Part shown: positions 27,564 through 37,000 of the stretch, one piece after another
Numbering within the stretch: the first letter of the stretch is position 1
Layout: each line of letters opens with the position of its first letter
Source: Skermanella sp. TT6
GTDB taxonomy: Bacteria > Pseudomonadota > Alphaproteobacteria > Azospirillales > Azospirillaceae
Direction: 5' to 3'
NCBI RefSeq assembly: GCF_016653635.2
Contig: NZ_CP067420.1
Span: forward strand, 4,242,001 to 4,306,000
DNA: 64,000 nt
Translations under genes and position numbers: made by a program
Notes under the pieces: model-generated
The model's input: only the letters and a program-made list of their open reading frames with translations
Databases searched by the model: none
Told to the model about the DNA's origin: nothing

Positions 27564-27857
27564 TCAACGGCCGCCGCCCCTCCCGTCTTCCCGCGCGAGC
27601 TTGCCGACAGCTCCGTCGACCAGCGCGCCCAGGCGGTCGATCTCGGCCTGCAGTTCGGCGATCCGGGCGCGGACCGCCGCGATATCGGTCTCGCCGGCCG
27701 GCGCGTCGGACGGCGGCATCGGCGTCTCGGGCGGCGAGCTGCCCGCCGTCCCCGGCTGCCATGCCGAGATGCCGCTGTCCCGTGCTTCCGGCACGGCGGG
27801 GGGCACCGCCTCCGTCCTCGGCGGTGCCCCGCCGCCTTTCGAGCTTTCGTCGGCCAT
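27564..27857 (-). CDS. Hypothetical protein with C-terminal coiled coil
   Basis: The 97-residue protein starts at the ATG at 27857, preceded by AAAGGGA. The first 60 residues are a disordered Pro/Ser/Gly-rich region. The last 35 form an amphipathic helix (AAVRARIAELQAEIDRLGALV) with a heptad pattern, so it probably oligomerises. It is divergent from the HU gene. The role is unknown. Confidence 0.55.
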   Translation of the reverse strand: MADESSKGGGAPPRTEAVPPAVPEARDSGISAWQPGTAGSSPPETPMPPSDAPAGETDIAAVRARIAELQAEIDRLGALVDGAVGKLAREDGRGGGR

Positions 27858-28231
27858 GGTCGATCCCTTTGCGCTGGCGCTGTTCAGCCGTTTTTCTGCC
27901 GCCGCACGCGAGCGCGCGGCGGCACCGGATACAACAGATCCTACCCGCGGAGGTGCCGTCCGGCGATTCCATCCGGCGTCGCCGCGCCGCCGCCGAACTG
28001 AAAATTGCCGCTTGATTTCCGATGCTCCGCGTGCAGCCACGGCGGGTTCTGCACGATTTCCACCCCGAAAGAGGGGTTCTGGTGATGCAGCGTTGTGACA
28101 ACTCCGCCCCAAGAGGCAGGAGCTGCGGGAAAGCGCTGGACAGACGCCATTCTTCATTACCTCTTAGTGTTCGTGGCTTATAGACGCCCGACGTTTGCAA
28201 GATCCGAAACCAGTGACTATCGAGGAGCACC
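27858..28231. other. Intergenic region carrying the HU gene promoter
   Basis: This is a 374-base divergent gap between the coiled-coil protein and the HU gene. Frames crossing it are shadows without start signals. The last 80 bases before the HU gene are A/T-richer and probably hold its promoter, but I cannot pick -35 and -10 boxes with confidence. Confidence 0.4.
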
Positions 28232-28507
28232 ATGAATCGAGCCGAACTCGTGGCCGCCGTGGCCGACCAGACGGGGCAGACGAAAGCGGATGCCGGCAAG
28301 GCGGTCGACGCCGCGTTCACTGTCATCGCCCAGGCTTTGGCGTCCGGCGACGAGGTCAAGGTTCCGAACTTCGGCAGCTTCAGCGTGGCTGAACGGGCCG
28401 CTCGCGAAGGGCGCAATCCCCAGAGCGGCGAGAAGATCACCATCGCTGCGTCGAAGCAGGCGAAGTTTTCGGCGGCCAAGGGCCTGAAGGACGCCCTGAA
28501 CGGCTGA
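28232..28507 (+). CDS. hup: HU family DNA-binding protein
   Basis: HU is a dimeric nucleoid protein that bends DNA. The 91-residue product begins MNRAELVAAVADQTG and has the beta-arm signature region VPNFGSFSVAERAAREGRNPQSGEKI. The proline of the RNP motif that intercalates into DNA is present. GAGGAG precedes the ATG. It is a single gene followed by hairpins at 28539 and 28686. Confidence 0.95.
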   Translation: MNRAELVAAVADQTGQTKADAGKAVDAAFTVIAQALASGDEVKVPNFGSFSVAERAAREGRNPQSGEKITIAASKQAKFSAAKGLKDALNG

Positions 28508-28884
28508 CCCGACGGAAAGGCCGGCGGATTATCCATTCGCGTTCCGGGACCGGTATTCCGGAACGCAGGCGTCGGAACGGTGCCGAACCCGGCATCCGTC
28601 CTTGATTTCTCCGCCGCCCGGTACCGGACCGCCCATCCAGGGCGACCCCGGAAGTACGGAACGGCGGACCAGAAAGCCGCAGTGCAACGCCCCGGAAGCT
28701 CCCGCTTCCGGGGCGTTCGCTTTTCCGGAGGAAGGCTTGGCGTCGTCCGCCCCGGACGGACGCCGATTCCTGCCCACCTCACCTTTTGGAACAAACAAGG
28801 CGCAAATTAGTCCGCGCGATCAATGCCGCCCGTCGCTGTTGGGGGTGCACATCAGGATCGACAATCATGAGAGGTTCGTATCCC
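28508..28884. other. Intergenic region with two hairpins
   Basis: This is a 377-base gap after hup. Besides the terminator at 28686 it holds a hairpin with arms GCGTTCCGG (28539-28547) and CCGGAACGC (28558-28566), without a T tract. No gene with a credible start is visible. The stretch just before 28885 should contain the promoter for the stress-gene run. Confidence 0.5.
28686..28724 (+). terminator. Rho-independent terminator
   Basis: A perfect 13-bp stem (AACGCCCCGGAAG with CTTCCGGGGCGTT) closes a six-base loop and is followed by CGCTTTT. It would end the transcript of the HU gene, about 180 bases downstream of its stop. Confidence 0.8.
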
Positions 28885-29178
28885 ATGACGAACACGGACG
28901 ATACATCGGCACGCGGCGCAAATCCCGACAAGATAGGCGTCTATTCGACCGGCAGCGACACCGCCTCGAGCACGGGATCGGCAGGCACCGGATCCCACGG
29001 CACCGGAACGGCAAGCACCAGTTCCATGGGAACCGCTTCGACGGCGCACGGATCGACCGCCACGGCGGGCGACGCGAACCGCAGGGCCAGCGCCGCGACC
29101 GCGGCCTCGCCCGCCAAGTGGATCATTCCCGCCGTCGTGGTGGTCCTGATCATCCTCGCCCTGCTCTACCTGTTCTGA
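28885..29178 (+). CDS. Ser/Thr/Gly-rich protein with C-terminal membrane anchor
   Basis: The 97-residue protein has a low-complexity region of Ser, Thr, Gly and Ala from about 18 to 75 and a hydrophobic C-terminal helix (WIIPAVVVVLIILALLYLF). It looks tail-anchored, with the soluble part disordered. AGAGG lies about 10 bases before the ATG at 28885, and an ATG at 28867 is an alternative. The DUF2382 gene follows after 14 bases. The function is unknown. Confidence 0.6.
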   Translation: MTNTDDTSARGANPDKIGVYSTGSDTASSTGSAGTGSHGTGTASTSSMGTASTAHGSTATAGDANRRASAATAASPAKWIIPAVVVVLIILALLYLF

Positions 29179-29192
29179 TAGGTCCCCAAGAC

Positions 29193-29630
29193 ATGTCGGA
29201 TCGACCGGACGACCAGACACGGCCGCAGACCATTCCGGTTGTCGAGGAAGAGTTGAGGGTCGGCACGCGCGAGGTCGAAACCGGCCGTGTCCGGGTACGG
29301 ACAGTGACGCGCGAGCACGAACAGGCGATAGACCAGGCACTGGCGTCCGTCGACGTCGACGTGGAAAGGATCGCGATCGACCGGGAGATCCACGAGACGC
29401 CGGAAGTCTACGACGACGGCGAAACGCTGGTGATACCGGTCGTCGAGGAACGTCTCGTCGTCGAGAAGCGGCTGTTCCTGCGCGAGGAGATCCACATCCG
29501 TCGCCGCAGGACCGAAAGCCGCCATCAGGAAAACATAACGCTCCGGTCACAGGACGTCATCGTCGAGCGGGAGACCGCCGACGGCGACCCGGCCGGATCA
29601 TCCATAGCAGAAGGAAACGCGAAACAATGA
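29193..29630 (+). CDS. DUF2382 domain protein (YsnF/AvaK-type stress protein)
   Basis: The 145-residue protein is essentially one DUF2382 unit. It shows the repeated IPVVEEELRVGTREVETGRVRVR and IPVVEERLVVEKRLFLREEIHIRRR pattern of charged beta strands. Family members are annotated as general stress proteins, and the mechanism is unknown. The stop overlaps the next gene (ATGA), whose product has a larger version of the domain. Confidence 0.8.
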   Translation: MSDRPDDQTRPQTIPVVEEELRVGTREVETGRVRVRTVTREHEQAIDQALASVDVDVERIAIDREIHETPEVYDDGETLVIPVVEERLVVEKRLFLREEIHIRRRRTESRHQENITLRSQDVIVERETADGDPAGSSIAEGNAKQ

Positions 29631-30643
29631 CCAAGACCGTCGTTGCCCTTTACGACAGCGCAGCCGAATCCGAGGGCGTGACCCGCGATCTCTCGGCCGC
29701 CGGCTTCAGCGATACCGAGATCATCGACAGCTCGGCGATCGGCTCCGGCCCCGCCGGGTGGTCCGATGCCGGTACCGCCGACCCGGCGGTCGGCTCGGGG
29801 TCCATGGCCGCCGGCGTTCCCGGCATCACCAGCGGAGCCGGGATGACCACCGGGACCGGAACGACCGCGGCCTCCGATGCCGCGTCCGGCGGCATCCTCA
29901 GCCGGCTTCGCCGCGCCGGCGTTCCCGAGGACGATTCCCACGTCTATGCCGAGGGCGTCCGCCGCGGCGGCTCCCTGGTGATCGCGCGCCTGGCCGACGA
30001 CAATGTCGAGCGCGGCCTGGAGATCATGAGCAACCATGGCGCGGTGGACATCGACGAGCGCGGCTCGCTCTGGCGCTCCGAAGGCTGGAGCCGCTACGAC
30101 GAGGATGCCGGCCCCTACACCGGCACCGGCCTGACCGAGGCCGCGTCGTCCATGCGGACCACCAACACCACCTCCGACACGACCGCCGGCCTGGGCGACC
30201 GGACGGCGACTGGCACCGGCGAGGAGACCGTCATCCCGATCGCCGAGGAGCAGATCGCCGTCGGCAAGCGGCAGGTCCAGGGCGGCGGCGTGCGGGTCCG
30301 CAGCTACGTGGTCGAAACTCCGGTCGAGGAGAGCGTCCGGCTGCGCGAGGAATCGGTCCATGTGGAGCGCCGTGCGGTCGACCGCCCGGTGGATGCCGGG
30401 GCCGACGCCTTCCGGGAGCGGACCGTCAACCTGACCGAAACCTCCGAGGAGGCCGTCGTTTCCAAGACCGCGCGCGTCACCGAGGAGGTCGTGGTCGGCA
30501 AGGACGTGACCGAACGGACCGAGCATGTCTCGGACACGGTTCGCCGGACCGAGGTGGATGTCGACCGGGCCGCCGATACCGACCGCACGATGACGGACCG
30601 GACCGCGACCGACCGCGCGGTCGATCGCGACCGCGACATCTAG
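29627..30643 (+). CDS. General stress protein with YflT/YsnF-type N-terminus and DUF2382
   Basis: The 338-residue protein begins TKTVVALYDSAAESEGVTRDLSAAGF, typical of the alpha/beta domain of Bacillus YsnF/YflT-like stress proteins. A Gly/Thr/Ser-rich insert occupies about 45-85. The DUF2382 half (about 200-335) contains VIPIAEEQIAVGKRQV and many Glu/Arg/Val repeats, ending in a very charged TDR-rich tail. It is translationally coupled to the shorter DUF2382 gene upstream. A role in desiccation or envelope stress is plausible but not shown. Confidence 0.8.
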   Translation: MTKTVVALYDSAAESEGVTRDLSAAGFSDTEIIDSSAIGSGPAGWSDAGTADPAVGSGSMAAGVPGITSGAGMTTGTGTTAASDAASGGILSRLRRAGVPEDDSHVYAEGVRRGGSLVIARLADDNVERGLEIMSNHGAVDIDERGSLWRSEGWSRYDEDAGPYTGTGLTEAASSMRTTNTTSDTTAGLGDRTATGTGEETVIPIAEEQIAVGKRQVQGGGVRVRSYVVETPVEESVRLREESVHVERRAVDRPVDAGADAFRERTVNLTETSEEAVVSKTARVTEEVVVGKDVTERTEHVSDTVRRTEVDVDRAADTDRTMTDRTATDRAVDRDRDI

Positions 30644-30651
30644 GGGCGGAT

Positions 30652-30724
30652 TCCGGGAGCCTCGGGCTCCCGGCGGCGTCCGGAAACACCGATCCCCGAC
30701 GGCGCTCCCGGCGCCGCCGGGGAT
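30652..30724. other. Hairpins between stress gene and yihY
   Basis: Two GC-rich inverted repeats lie in the 86-base gap: CCGGGAGCC/GGCTCCCGG around a TCG loop, and CCCCGACGGCG... paired with CGCCGCCGGGG. Neither is followed by a T tract, so they may attenuate rather than terminate transcription into yihY. Confidence 0.4.
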
Positions 30725-30729
30725 TTCCC

Positions 30730-31623
30730 ATGAAAGGGTTGGGTCACGTGCCGTTCGGAAAAGCCTGGCATGTTCTGGTTACCGCCTTCAACGGGTGGCT
30801 CGAGGATCGGGCGGCCAGCATGGGTGCTGCGATCGCGTTCTACACCCTGTTCTCGATGGCTCCGATGCTGCTTCTGATCATCGCGATCACCGGACTGGTG
30901 TTCGGTCCGGAAGCGGCGCAGGGAGCCCTGATGGGACAGCTCCAGGGCATGATGGGACGCGAGGGTGCCGCGGCGCTCCAGGCCATGATCGCCAGCGCCG
31001 GGAAGCCGGTCTCCGGGACGATCGCGACCGTCGTCGCCATCGTCACGCTGATCGTCGGCGCCACCACCGTCTTCGCCGAGCTCCAGTCCTCGCTGAACGT
31101 CATCTGGAAGGCCCAGCCGCCGACGGGATCGAGCGTCGTCTGGCTGGTCAAGGTGCGCCTGCTGAGCCTCTCGCTGATCGGCGCCATCGGCTTCCTGCTG
31201 CTGGTCTCGCTGGTGGTGAGCGCGGCGCTGGCGGCGTTGAGCGACTATCTCGCCGGCATCATGCCGGGCCTCGACCTCATGATGCAGGTGGCCAACCTGG
31301 TCATCTCGCTGGCCGTGGTCACGACCCTGTTCGCGATGATCTACAAGATGCTGCCGGATGCCCGGATCCCCTGGCGCGACGTCTGGTTCGGCGCCTTCAT
31401 CACGGCGGTGATGTTCTCGATCGGCAAGCTGCTGATCAGCCTGTACCTGGGAAGCAGCAACATCGCGTCGGCCTACGGTGCTGCCGGCGCCCTGGTGATC
31501 GTCCTGATGTGGGTCTACTACTCCGCCCAGATCTTCCTGTTCGGGGCGGAGATAACCTGGGCCTTCTCCCTGACGCACGGCAGCCGGGCAGGCCGCCGCG
31601 CGCAGCCCGCCACCCAGGGCTGA
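30730..31623 (+). CDS. YihY/virulence factor BrkB family membrane protein
   Basis: The 297-residue integral membrane protein has six predicted helices. The family signatures are present: DRAASMGAAIAFYTLFSMAPMLLL near the N-terminus and SAYGAAGALVIVLMWVYYSAQIFLFGAE near the C-terminus. It was once thought to be RNase BN, but that assignment is obsolete, and a transport or envelope role is more likely. The ATG at 30730 gives the normal family length. It continues the stress or envelope run on the plus strand. Confidence 0.9.
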   Translation: MKGLGHVPFGKAWHVLVTAFNGWLEDRAASMGAAIAFYTLFSMAPMLLLIIAITGLVFGPEAAQGALMGQLQGMMGREGAAALQAMIASAGKPVSGTIATVVAIVTLIVGATTVFAELQSSLNVIWKAQPPTGSSVVWLVKVRLLSLSLIGAIGFLLLVSLVVSAALAALSDYLAGIMPGLDLMMQVANLVISLAVVTTLFAMIYKMLPDARIPWRDVWFGAFITAVMFSIGKLLISLYLGSSNIASAYGAAGALVIVLMWVYYSAQIFLFGAEITWAFSLTHGSRAGRRAQPATQG

Positions 31624-31671
31624 GCGGGCGGGCAGGCTTGCGAAGACGGCGGGCTGCGTGCAAGAAGGCCC

Positions 31672-31812
31672 ATGCTCTTCAAGATCCTGCTCATCCTGGC
31701 CGTCCTGGCGGCCCTCTTCCCCGCCGTCCGCCGGCGCCTGACCCGCGTCGGGTGGACCGTCTTCGGCGCCGTCGTGCTGTTCCTCCTGGTCGCCTCGATC
31801 ACCCAGGGCTGA
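31672..31812 (+). CDS. 46-residue two-helix membrane protein
   Basis: A short frame begins MLFKILLILAVLAALF and ends VASITQG. It has two hydrophobic helices flanking a basic RRRLTRVG turn. AAGAAGG lies 5 bases before the ATG, a good ribosome binding site. It follows yihY by 48 bases and is probably co-transcribed. The function is unknown. Confidence 0.55.
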   Translation: MLFKILLILAVLAALFPAVRRRLTRVGWTVFGAVVLFLLVASITQG

Positions 31813-31825
31813 CCGGCGGAACGGT

Positions 31826-33733
31826 TCAGGCTCCCAGTTCCGCGAGGCACAGGTCCAGCTCGGCCGGATCGATCCTGAAGTTCCAATTGTACTCGCGGGC
31901 CGGTCGCAGCGCCTGGGTGATGACGCCGCCGACGGCCATGTGCCCCTGCCCCAGCAGCCGGGTCAGGTGGCGATAGAACTCCGGCAGGTGCCCGGCGGGG
32001 TGCAGTTCGATCAGGAGCGCGCCGGGCGGTGCGAAGAGCATGTTGGTGAAGCCGGCGCCGTGGACCCCCATCACGGCCTCCGCCCCGGCGAACAGCGACG
32101 CCTGCTCGTCGAACGACAGTTCCTCCAGCCGGACGGCGACGAAGCCGCGCCGCGCCGCGACCTGCGCTATCACCCCCTCGTTGTCGCACCGCCGGAACAG
32201 CGATCCCTCGCGCGAGACCAGGATGCGGCGGGCCTTCCCGGGGCGGACGGCGATCCCCTCCATCAGGCGATCCCGCACCCGCAATGCCGCGGCCCGGTCC
32301 ACGGAGGGCATCATCCAGTCCATCTGGCCGTCGGCGCGCCTCGGCCGCGACACCAGGCCGGGGACGGTCAGGCGGGCGAACCGCGTCAGGGCCGGCGCGT
32401 CGGGCACCATCAGGCGGGAGGGCGGAACGCCCAGCAGCTCCAGCGTCCGCAGATGGAAGCCCTTCTGCGCGGAATTGACCAGCAGCGGACCGTCCAGTCC
32501 GTCGATGGCCGACAGCCGGGGCAGCGTGTCGAGCATCCAGTGATAGTAGTTGGCGGTACCGCCGAGGAAGACCACGGGCTCCTCGATCCGGCGCCGCTCC
32601 AGGTCGTCGCGCACCAGCACGGCGCCGGTCCCGTCGGCCGCGACGACGAAGTTGGCCCCGCCGAGCGGCGGCGTGAGCACGAGGTCGAGCGCCAGTCGGT
32701 CGCCCTGGACCAGATGCCACTGGTCCAGGCAGAGGTCGGCCTCGGCGAGTTCCACCGGTCCGCCGTCGCCGGGCCTCAGGTCGGTCAGGGGGAACAGCCG
32801 GCGAAGCGCCTCGCCCGCCGCCGGGGCCCGCGACGCCAGCCGTGCCCGCGCTCCCGCCCCGGCATGGCCGGAGGCCGCCAGGCGCCGCCAGCGCTCTTGG
32901 GCTTCCGCGGTGCGGCCATCCTCGTCCAGGGCGGCCGCCAGGTTGGACAGGACGCCCGGATCGGCCGGTGCCAGCGCCTCGGCCTTCAGGAGCGCGTCGA
33001 CCGCCGCCGCGGGCCGGCCCCGCCGCGCGGCGGCGGTGCCGAGGACCGTCCAGGCATGGACCTGCTCGGCACCCCGGTCGAGCAGCCCGCCCGCGACGGC
33101 CTGGGCCTCGTCGAAGGAACCGCGGGTCGCCAGGACCCCGGCCAGCGCCGCTTCCGACGGGTCCCGCCGGGCGGACATGCCGTCCCGGCGCTCCAGCGAC
33201 CGGCGCAGCAGCGTCTCGGCGCGCTCCAGGCTGCCGAGCCGGGCACAGGCGACACCCAGGTTGTGCAGCACGTCCGGATCGTCCGGCGCCGACCGGATCG
33301 CCTGGTCGAGCAGGCGCGCGGCGCCCGGTTCGTCCCCCTCCTCCAGAAGGTCGGCGGCGAGTTCGTTCAGAAGGGCGGGATCGCCGGGATGCCGGCGCGC
33401 CAGTTCCGTCCGCCACCGCGCCGCCTCCGCGCGGTCGCCGGACCGGCACAGCGCGCGGCTGAGCATCAGGGCCGCCCGGCCGTTCCCGGGGTCGAGCCGG
33501 AGCACCGCGGCGAACGCCTCGGCGGCGGCCGGCGGATCACCCGCCTGGACGAGGCAGAGACCATGGAGATAAGCCATGGCGGCATCGTCCGGCGCGAGCG
33601 CCCGGCCGCGCCGCAGGATCGCGTCGGCGGCGGCCGCGTTCCCGGCCAGCAGGTGCTCGCGGGCCTGGGCGAACAGGGTGGACGGCTCCCGGCCGTCCGG
33701 ATCCTGGGACTCGTGGGCTGGCGTGCCGTTCAT
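31826..33733 (-). CDS. TPR-repeat glycosyltransferase family 61 protein (DUF563)
   Basis: The 635-residue protein has tetratricopeptide repeats over about 15-330 (for example HNLGVACARLGSLERAETLLRR). A C-terminal GT61-like glycosyltransferase domain includes GGTANYYHWMLDTLPRL, RILVSREGSLFRRC and VMGVHGAGFTNMLFAPPGALLIEL. GT61 enzymes typically make surface or secreted glycans, and the TPR part may bind partners. The start at 33733 lacks a strong Shine-Dalgarno, so an upstream start cannot be excluded. It is divergent from the large hybrid kinase across 274 bases. Confidence 0.85.
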   Translation of the reverse strand: MNGTPAHESQDPDGREPSTLFAQAREHLLAGNAAAADAILRRGRALAPDDAAMAYLHGLCLVQAGDPPAAAEAFAAVLRLDPGNGRAALMLSRALCRSGDRAEAARWRTELARRHPGDPALLNELAADLLEEGDEPGAARLLDQAIRSAPDDPDVLHNLGVACARLGSLERAETLLRRSLERRDGMSARRDPSEAALAGVLATRGSFDEAQAVAGGLLDRGAEQVHAWTVLGTAAARRGRPAAAVDALLKAEALAPADPGVLSNLAAALDEDGRTAEAQERWRRLAASGHAGAGARARLASRAPAAGEALRRLFPLTDLRPGDGGPVELAEADLCLDQWHLVQGDRLALDLVLTPPLGGANFVVAADGTGAVLVRDDLERRRIEEPVVFLGGTANYYHWMLDTLPRLSAIDGLDGPLLVNSAQKGFHLRTLELLGVPPSRLMVPDAPALTRFARLTVPGLVSRPRRADGQMDWMMPSVDRAAALRVRDRLMEGIAVRPGKARRILVSREGSLFRRCDNEGVIAQVAARRGFVAVRLEELSFDEQASLFAGAEAVMGVHGAGFTNMLFAPPGALLIELHPAGHLPEFYRHLTRLLGQGHMAVGGVITQALRPAREYNWNFRIDPAELDLCLAELGA

Positions 33734-34007
33734 GGAAGGACTGATCTGGGCGATTGATGCAGGATGGGACTGCTGCAAGCATATCGTGCAAGGCGCCGCG
33801 AAGTCACGGCAATGGTTCGTCGCGCGATGTTCCGCTTCCCGGATGCCGTCGGCTGCGACCGATTCGAACCGGACGCACGTTCGGATTGACGGAATGTCGC
33901 TCCCCTCTTTACATGATACAGGCCGGCCCGGCGGCCTGGTGGTTTCGGACCGGATGCCGGGAACGCGCCGCTCCCCTCGTTCGAACCGGGAAAGAACAGA
34001 CGCACCG

Positions 34008-37000
34008 ATGCTCGCGACCTGTGCCGAGAACGAACTGCCGGGAATCATCGAGACCATCGGCGCCCCGACCTTCATCGTGGATGCGTCGCGCAGCGGCCCC
34101 CTCCGCCCCCTTTGCATGAACCGGCTGTTCCGGACGATGTCGGGTTTCTCCGACGCGGCTTTCCGGGACTTCGTCGAGCGGGACCCGGGCGAACGGCTGC
34201 ACGGCCGCCGGGACCCGGACGGCCCCGTCGAGTTCGACCACCAATTCGCCCTGGACGGCCGGCCGCGCCGGGTGAGGATCGGGGTCGTCCCCCTGATGGA
34301 TTCCCAGGGCAGGGCAGCCCGCCTGATGGGGACCGCGACCGACGTCACGGTCCGGCGGACCGCGGGAGAGGAGCTGGCGCGGTTGGCGGAACTCTACCGC
34401 GGCGTTCTGGACGAGCAGCACGACCTCATCTCGCGCTTCCTGCCGGATACCACGCTGACCTACGTCAACGACGCCTATGCGCGGATGCTGGGCCGGGCTC
34501 CGGAGTCCCTGGTCGGCAGTCGCTTCGCCGACACCCTGGCCGCCTCGGACCGCGAGCGGGTCGTCGCGCTGTTCGGCAGCCGCACCGCGGTCGGGGACGG
34601 CGATCCGCCCGTCCTGGTCAACGAGAACGCCGTGGTGACGCCGTCGGGCGAGCAGCGCTGGATCCGCTGGCGCAACGTGGCCCTCGCGGACCGGGACGGC
34701 CGGATCGAGGGGTACCAGAGCGTCGGCAGCGACGTCACCGACTGCAAGCTGGCCCAGGAAGGCATGCGCACGGCGCAGCAGAGCCTGCGGGACGTGATCG
34801 ACAGCATATCCGAAGGGTTCGCCCTCTATGACGCCGACGACCGGCTGGTGCTGTACAACGACAATTTCGTCAAGGCCACGCCCCAGCTCGCGGCCTTCGA
34901 CTCCCCCGCGGGCGTCACCTTCGAGGAGATCCTCCGGGCCGGCCTCGACCGGCGGGAGATCCCGGACGCGGACCCGGTCACCGACCGGGAAGCCTGGGTG
35001 GCCGAACGGCTGGCCGCCCACCGCTTCCCACCCGACCTGCCGACGGAGCGGCGCCTGCCCGACGGCCGGCACTTCCGGGTTTCGGAAAGGCGCACCCGCG
35101 ACGGCGGCATCGTCTGCATCCTGACCGACATCACCCCGCTGCGCGAGCAGGAGGCGAGGGTCCGGGAGAGCGAGCAGCGGTTTCGCCTGCTGGCCGACAG
35201 CGCCACGGACATCATCTGCCTGCACGCCCCTGACACGACGATCCTCTATGTGTCGCCATCCTGCGAGAAGCAGCTCGGCCACGCCCCGGCGGACATGGTG
35301 GGCCGCCGCCTCGGCGAGTTCGTCCATGGCGCCGACCTGCCGCTGATCGAGCGGAAGCACGCCGAGATGATGGCCGGCCTGCCTGGGTCGGCGGTGTTCC
35401 GCCTGCGGCACAGCGACGGGCGCTGGCTGTGGTTCGAAAGCGTGGCGGGCAGGCTGGAAGGAACGCCGGAGGGCGATGGCGGGCTGCTGACCGCGATGCG
35501 CGAGGTCTCCGAGCGGGTGCGCTACGAGCAGGAGCTTCGCGAGGCGAGCGACCGGCTGGCCGCCCAGGCGGTGGAGCTTCGCAAGCTGGCGATCGACCTG
35601 GACGCGGCGCGCCGGGTGGCGGAGCAGGCGAGCGACGCGAAATCGCAGTTCCTGGCCATGATGAGCCATGAGCTGCGCACCCCCATGACCGGCGTGATGG
35701 GCATGGTCGACCTCCTGATGGGCACTCCGCTGTCGGGGGAGCAGCGCGGCTACGTGCAGACGCTCGGGGCCTCCGCCGGGATCCTGCTGACCATCCTCGA
35801 CGATGTCCTGGATTTCTCGAAGATCGAGGCAGGACAGCTCCAGATGGAGACGATCGCCTTCGACCTGCGCCGGACCGTCGCCGACGTGATCCAGCTGTTC
35901 GCCGGACGGGCGGCGGAGAAGCGCGTGCGGCTGACCGCGGACATTCCGGCCGGCGCTCCGTCCGTCGTGTGCGGCGATCCGACCCGCCTGCGTCAGGTGC
36001 TGTTCAACCTGGTGGGCAACGCGATCAAGTTCACCGCGGCGGGTTCGGTCAAGGTCCGGCTCGCCGATGCCCGGGACGAGGAAGGCGAGCGCGTGCTGCT
36101 GCGGTTCGAGGTGACGGACTCCGGCATGGGGATGACCGAAGAGCAGCGCTCCCGGCTGTTCGAGGCGTTCGTCCAGGCCGACACCACGACCACGCGCCGG
36201 TTCGGCGGAACCGGCCTGGGGCTGGCGATCTGCAAGCGGCTGGTCGAGGCGATGGATGGCGAGATCGGCGTCAGCAGCGCCCCCGGCAAGGGGTCCCTCT
36301 TCCATTTCACGGTGCGGCTGGGACGATGCCGTACCGAGCTTCCCCCGACTGAGCCGGAGCGGGCCGTTCCCGCCGCGGCCGTACGCAGGGCGCGCGTCCT
36401 GTTGGCCGAGGACAACGAGGTCAACCGCCTGATGGTGGTCAGGATGCTGGAACGGCTGGGCCACCGGGTGGACGCGGTCGAGGACGGCCGGGCGGCGGTC
36501 GAGGCGGCGCGGCGCGGCGGTTACGACCTGATCCTGATGGACATGCAGATGCCGGTGCTCGACGGCGCCTCCGCGACGCGCGAGATCCGCGCCCTGCCCG
36601 GCCCGGCCGGGCGGGTCCCGATCGCGGCGCTGACCGCCGACGTGGTGTCCGGCAACCGTGAGCGCTACCTGCAGGCCGGGCTGGACGGCTATTTCACCAA
36701 GCCGATCGACTGGAACGCGCTGGCCGGCGCGATCGCGGCCCTGACCTGCGCGGACGCAGCGGCTGACGAAGCCGGGGAGAGCGGAGCGGCCGCGGAAGGT
36801 TCCCGCGCAGGCGCCTCCGCCCCGGACCCCGGGACGGACCTTCTGGTCGAGTTGCCCCTGATCGATGCCGGCCGGCTCGACGAGTTGCGCGCGGCCGTAG
36901 GGGACAGCTACGCGATGATGGTGGAGATGTTCCCCGAATCGGCGCGGGAGGAGATGGCGGCCCTGCGCGCCGCCCTGGCCTCCGGCGATACCGGGTCTTC

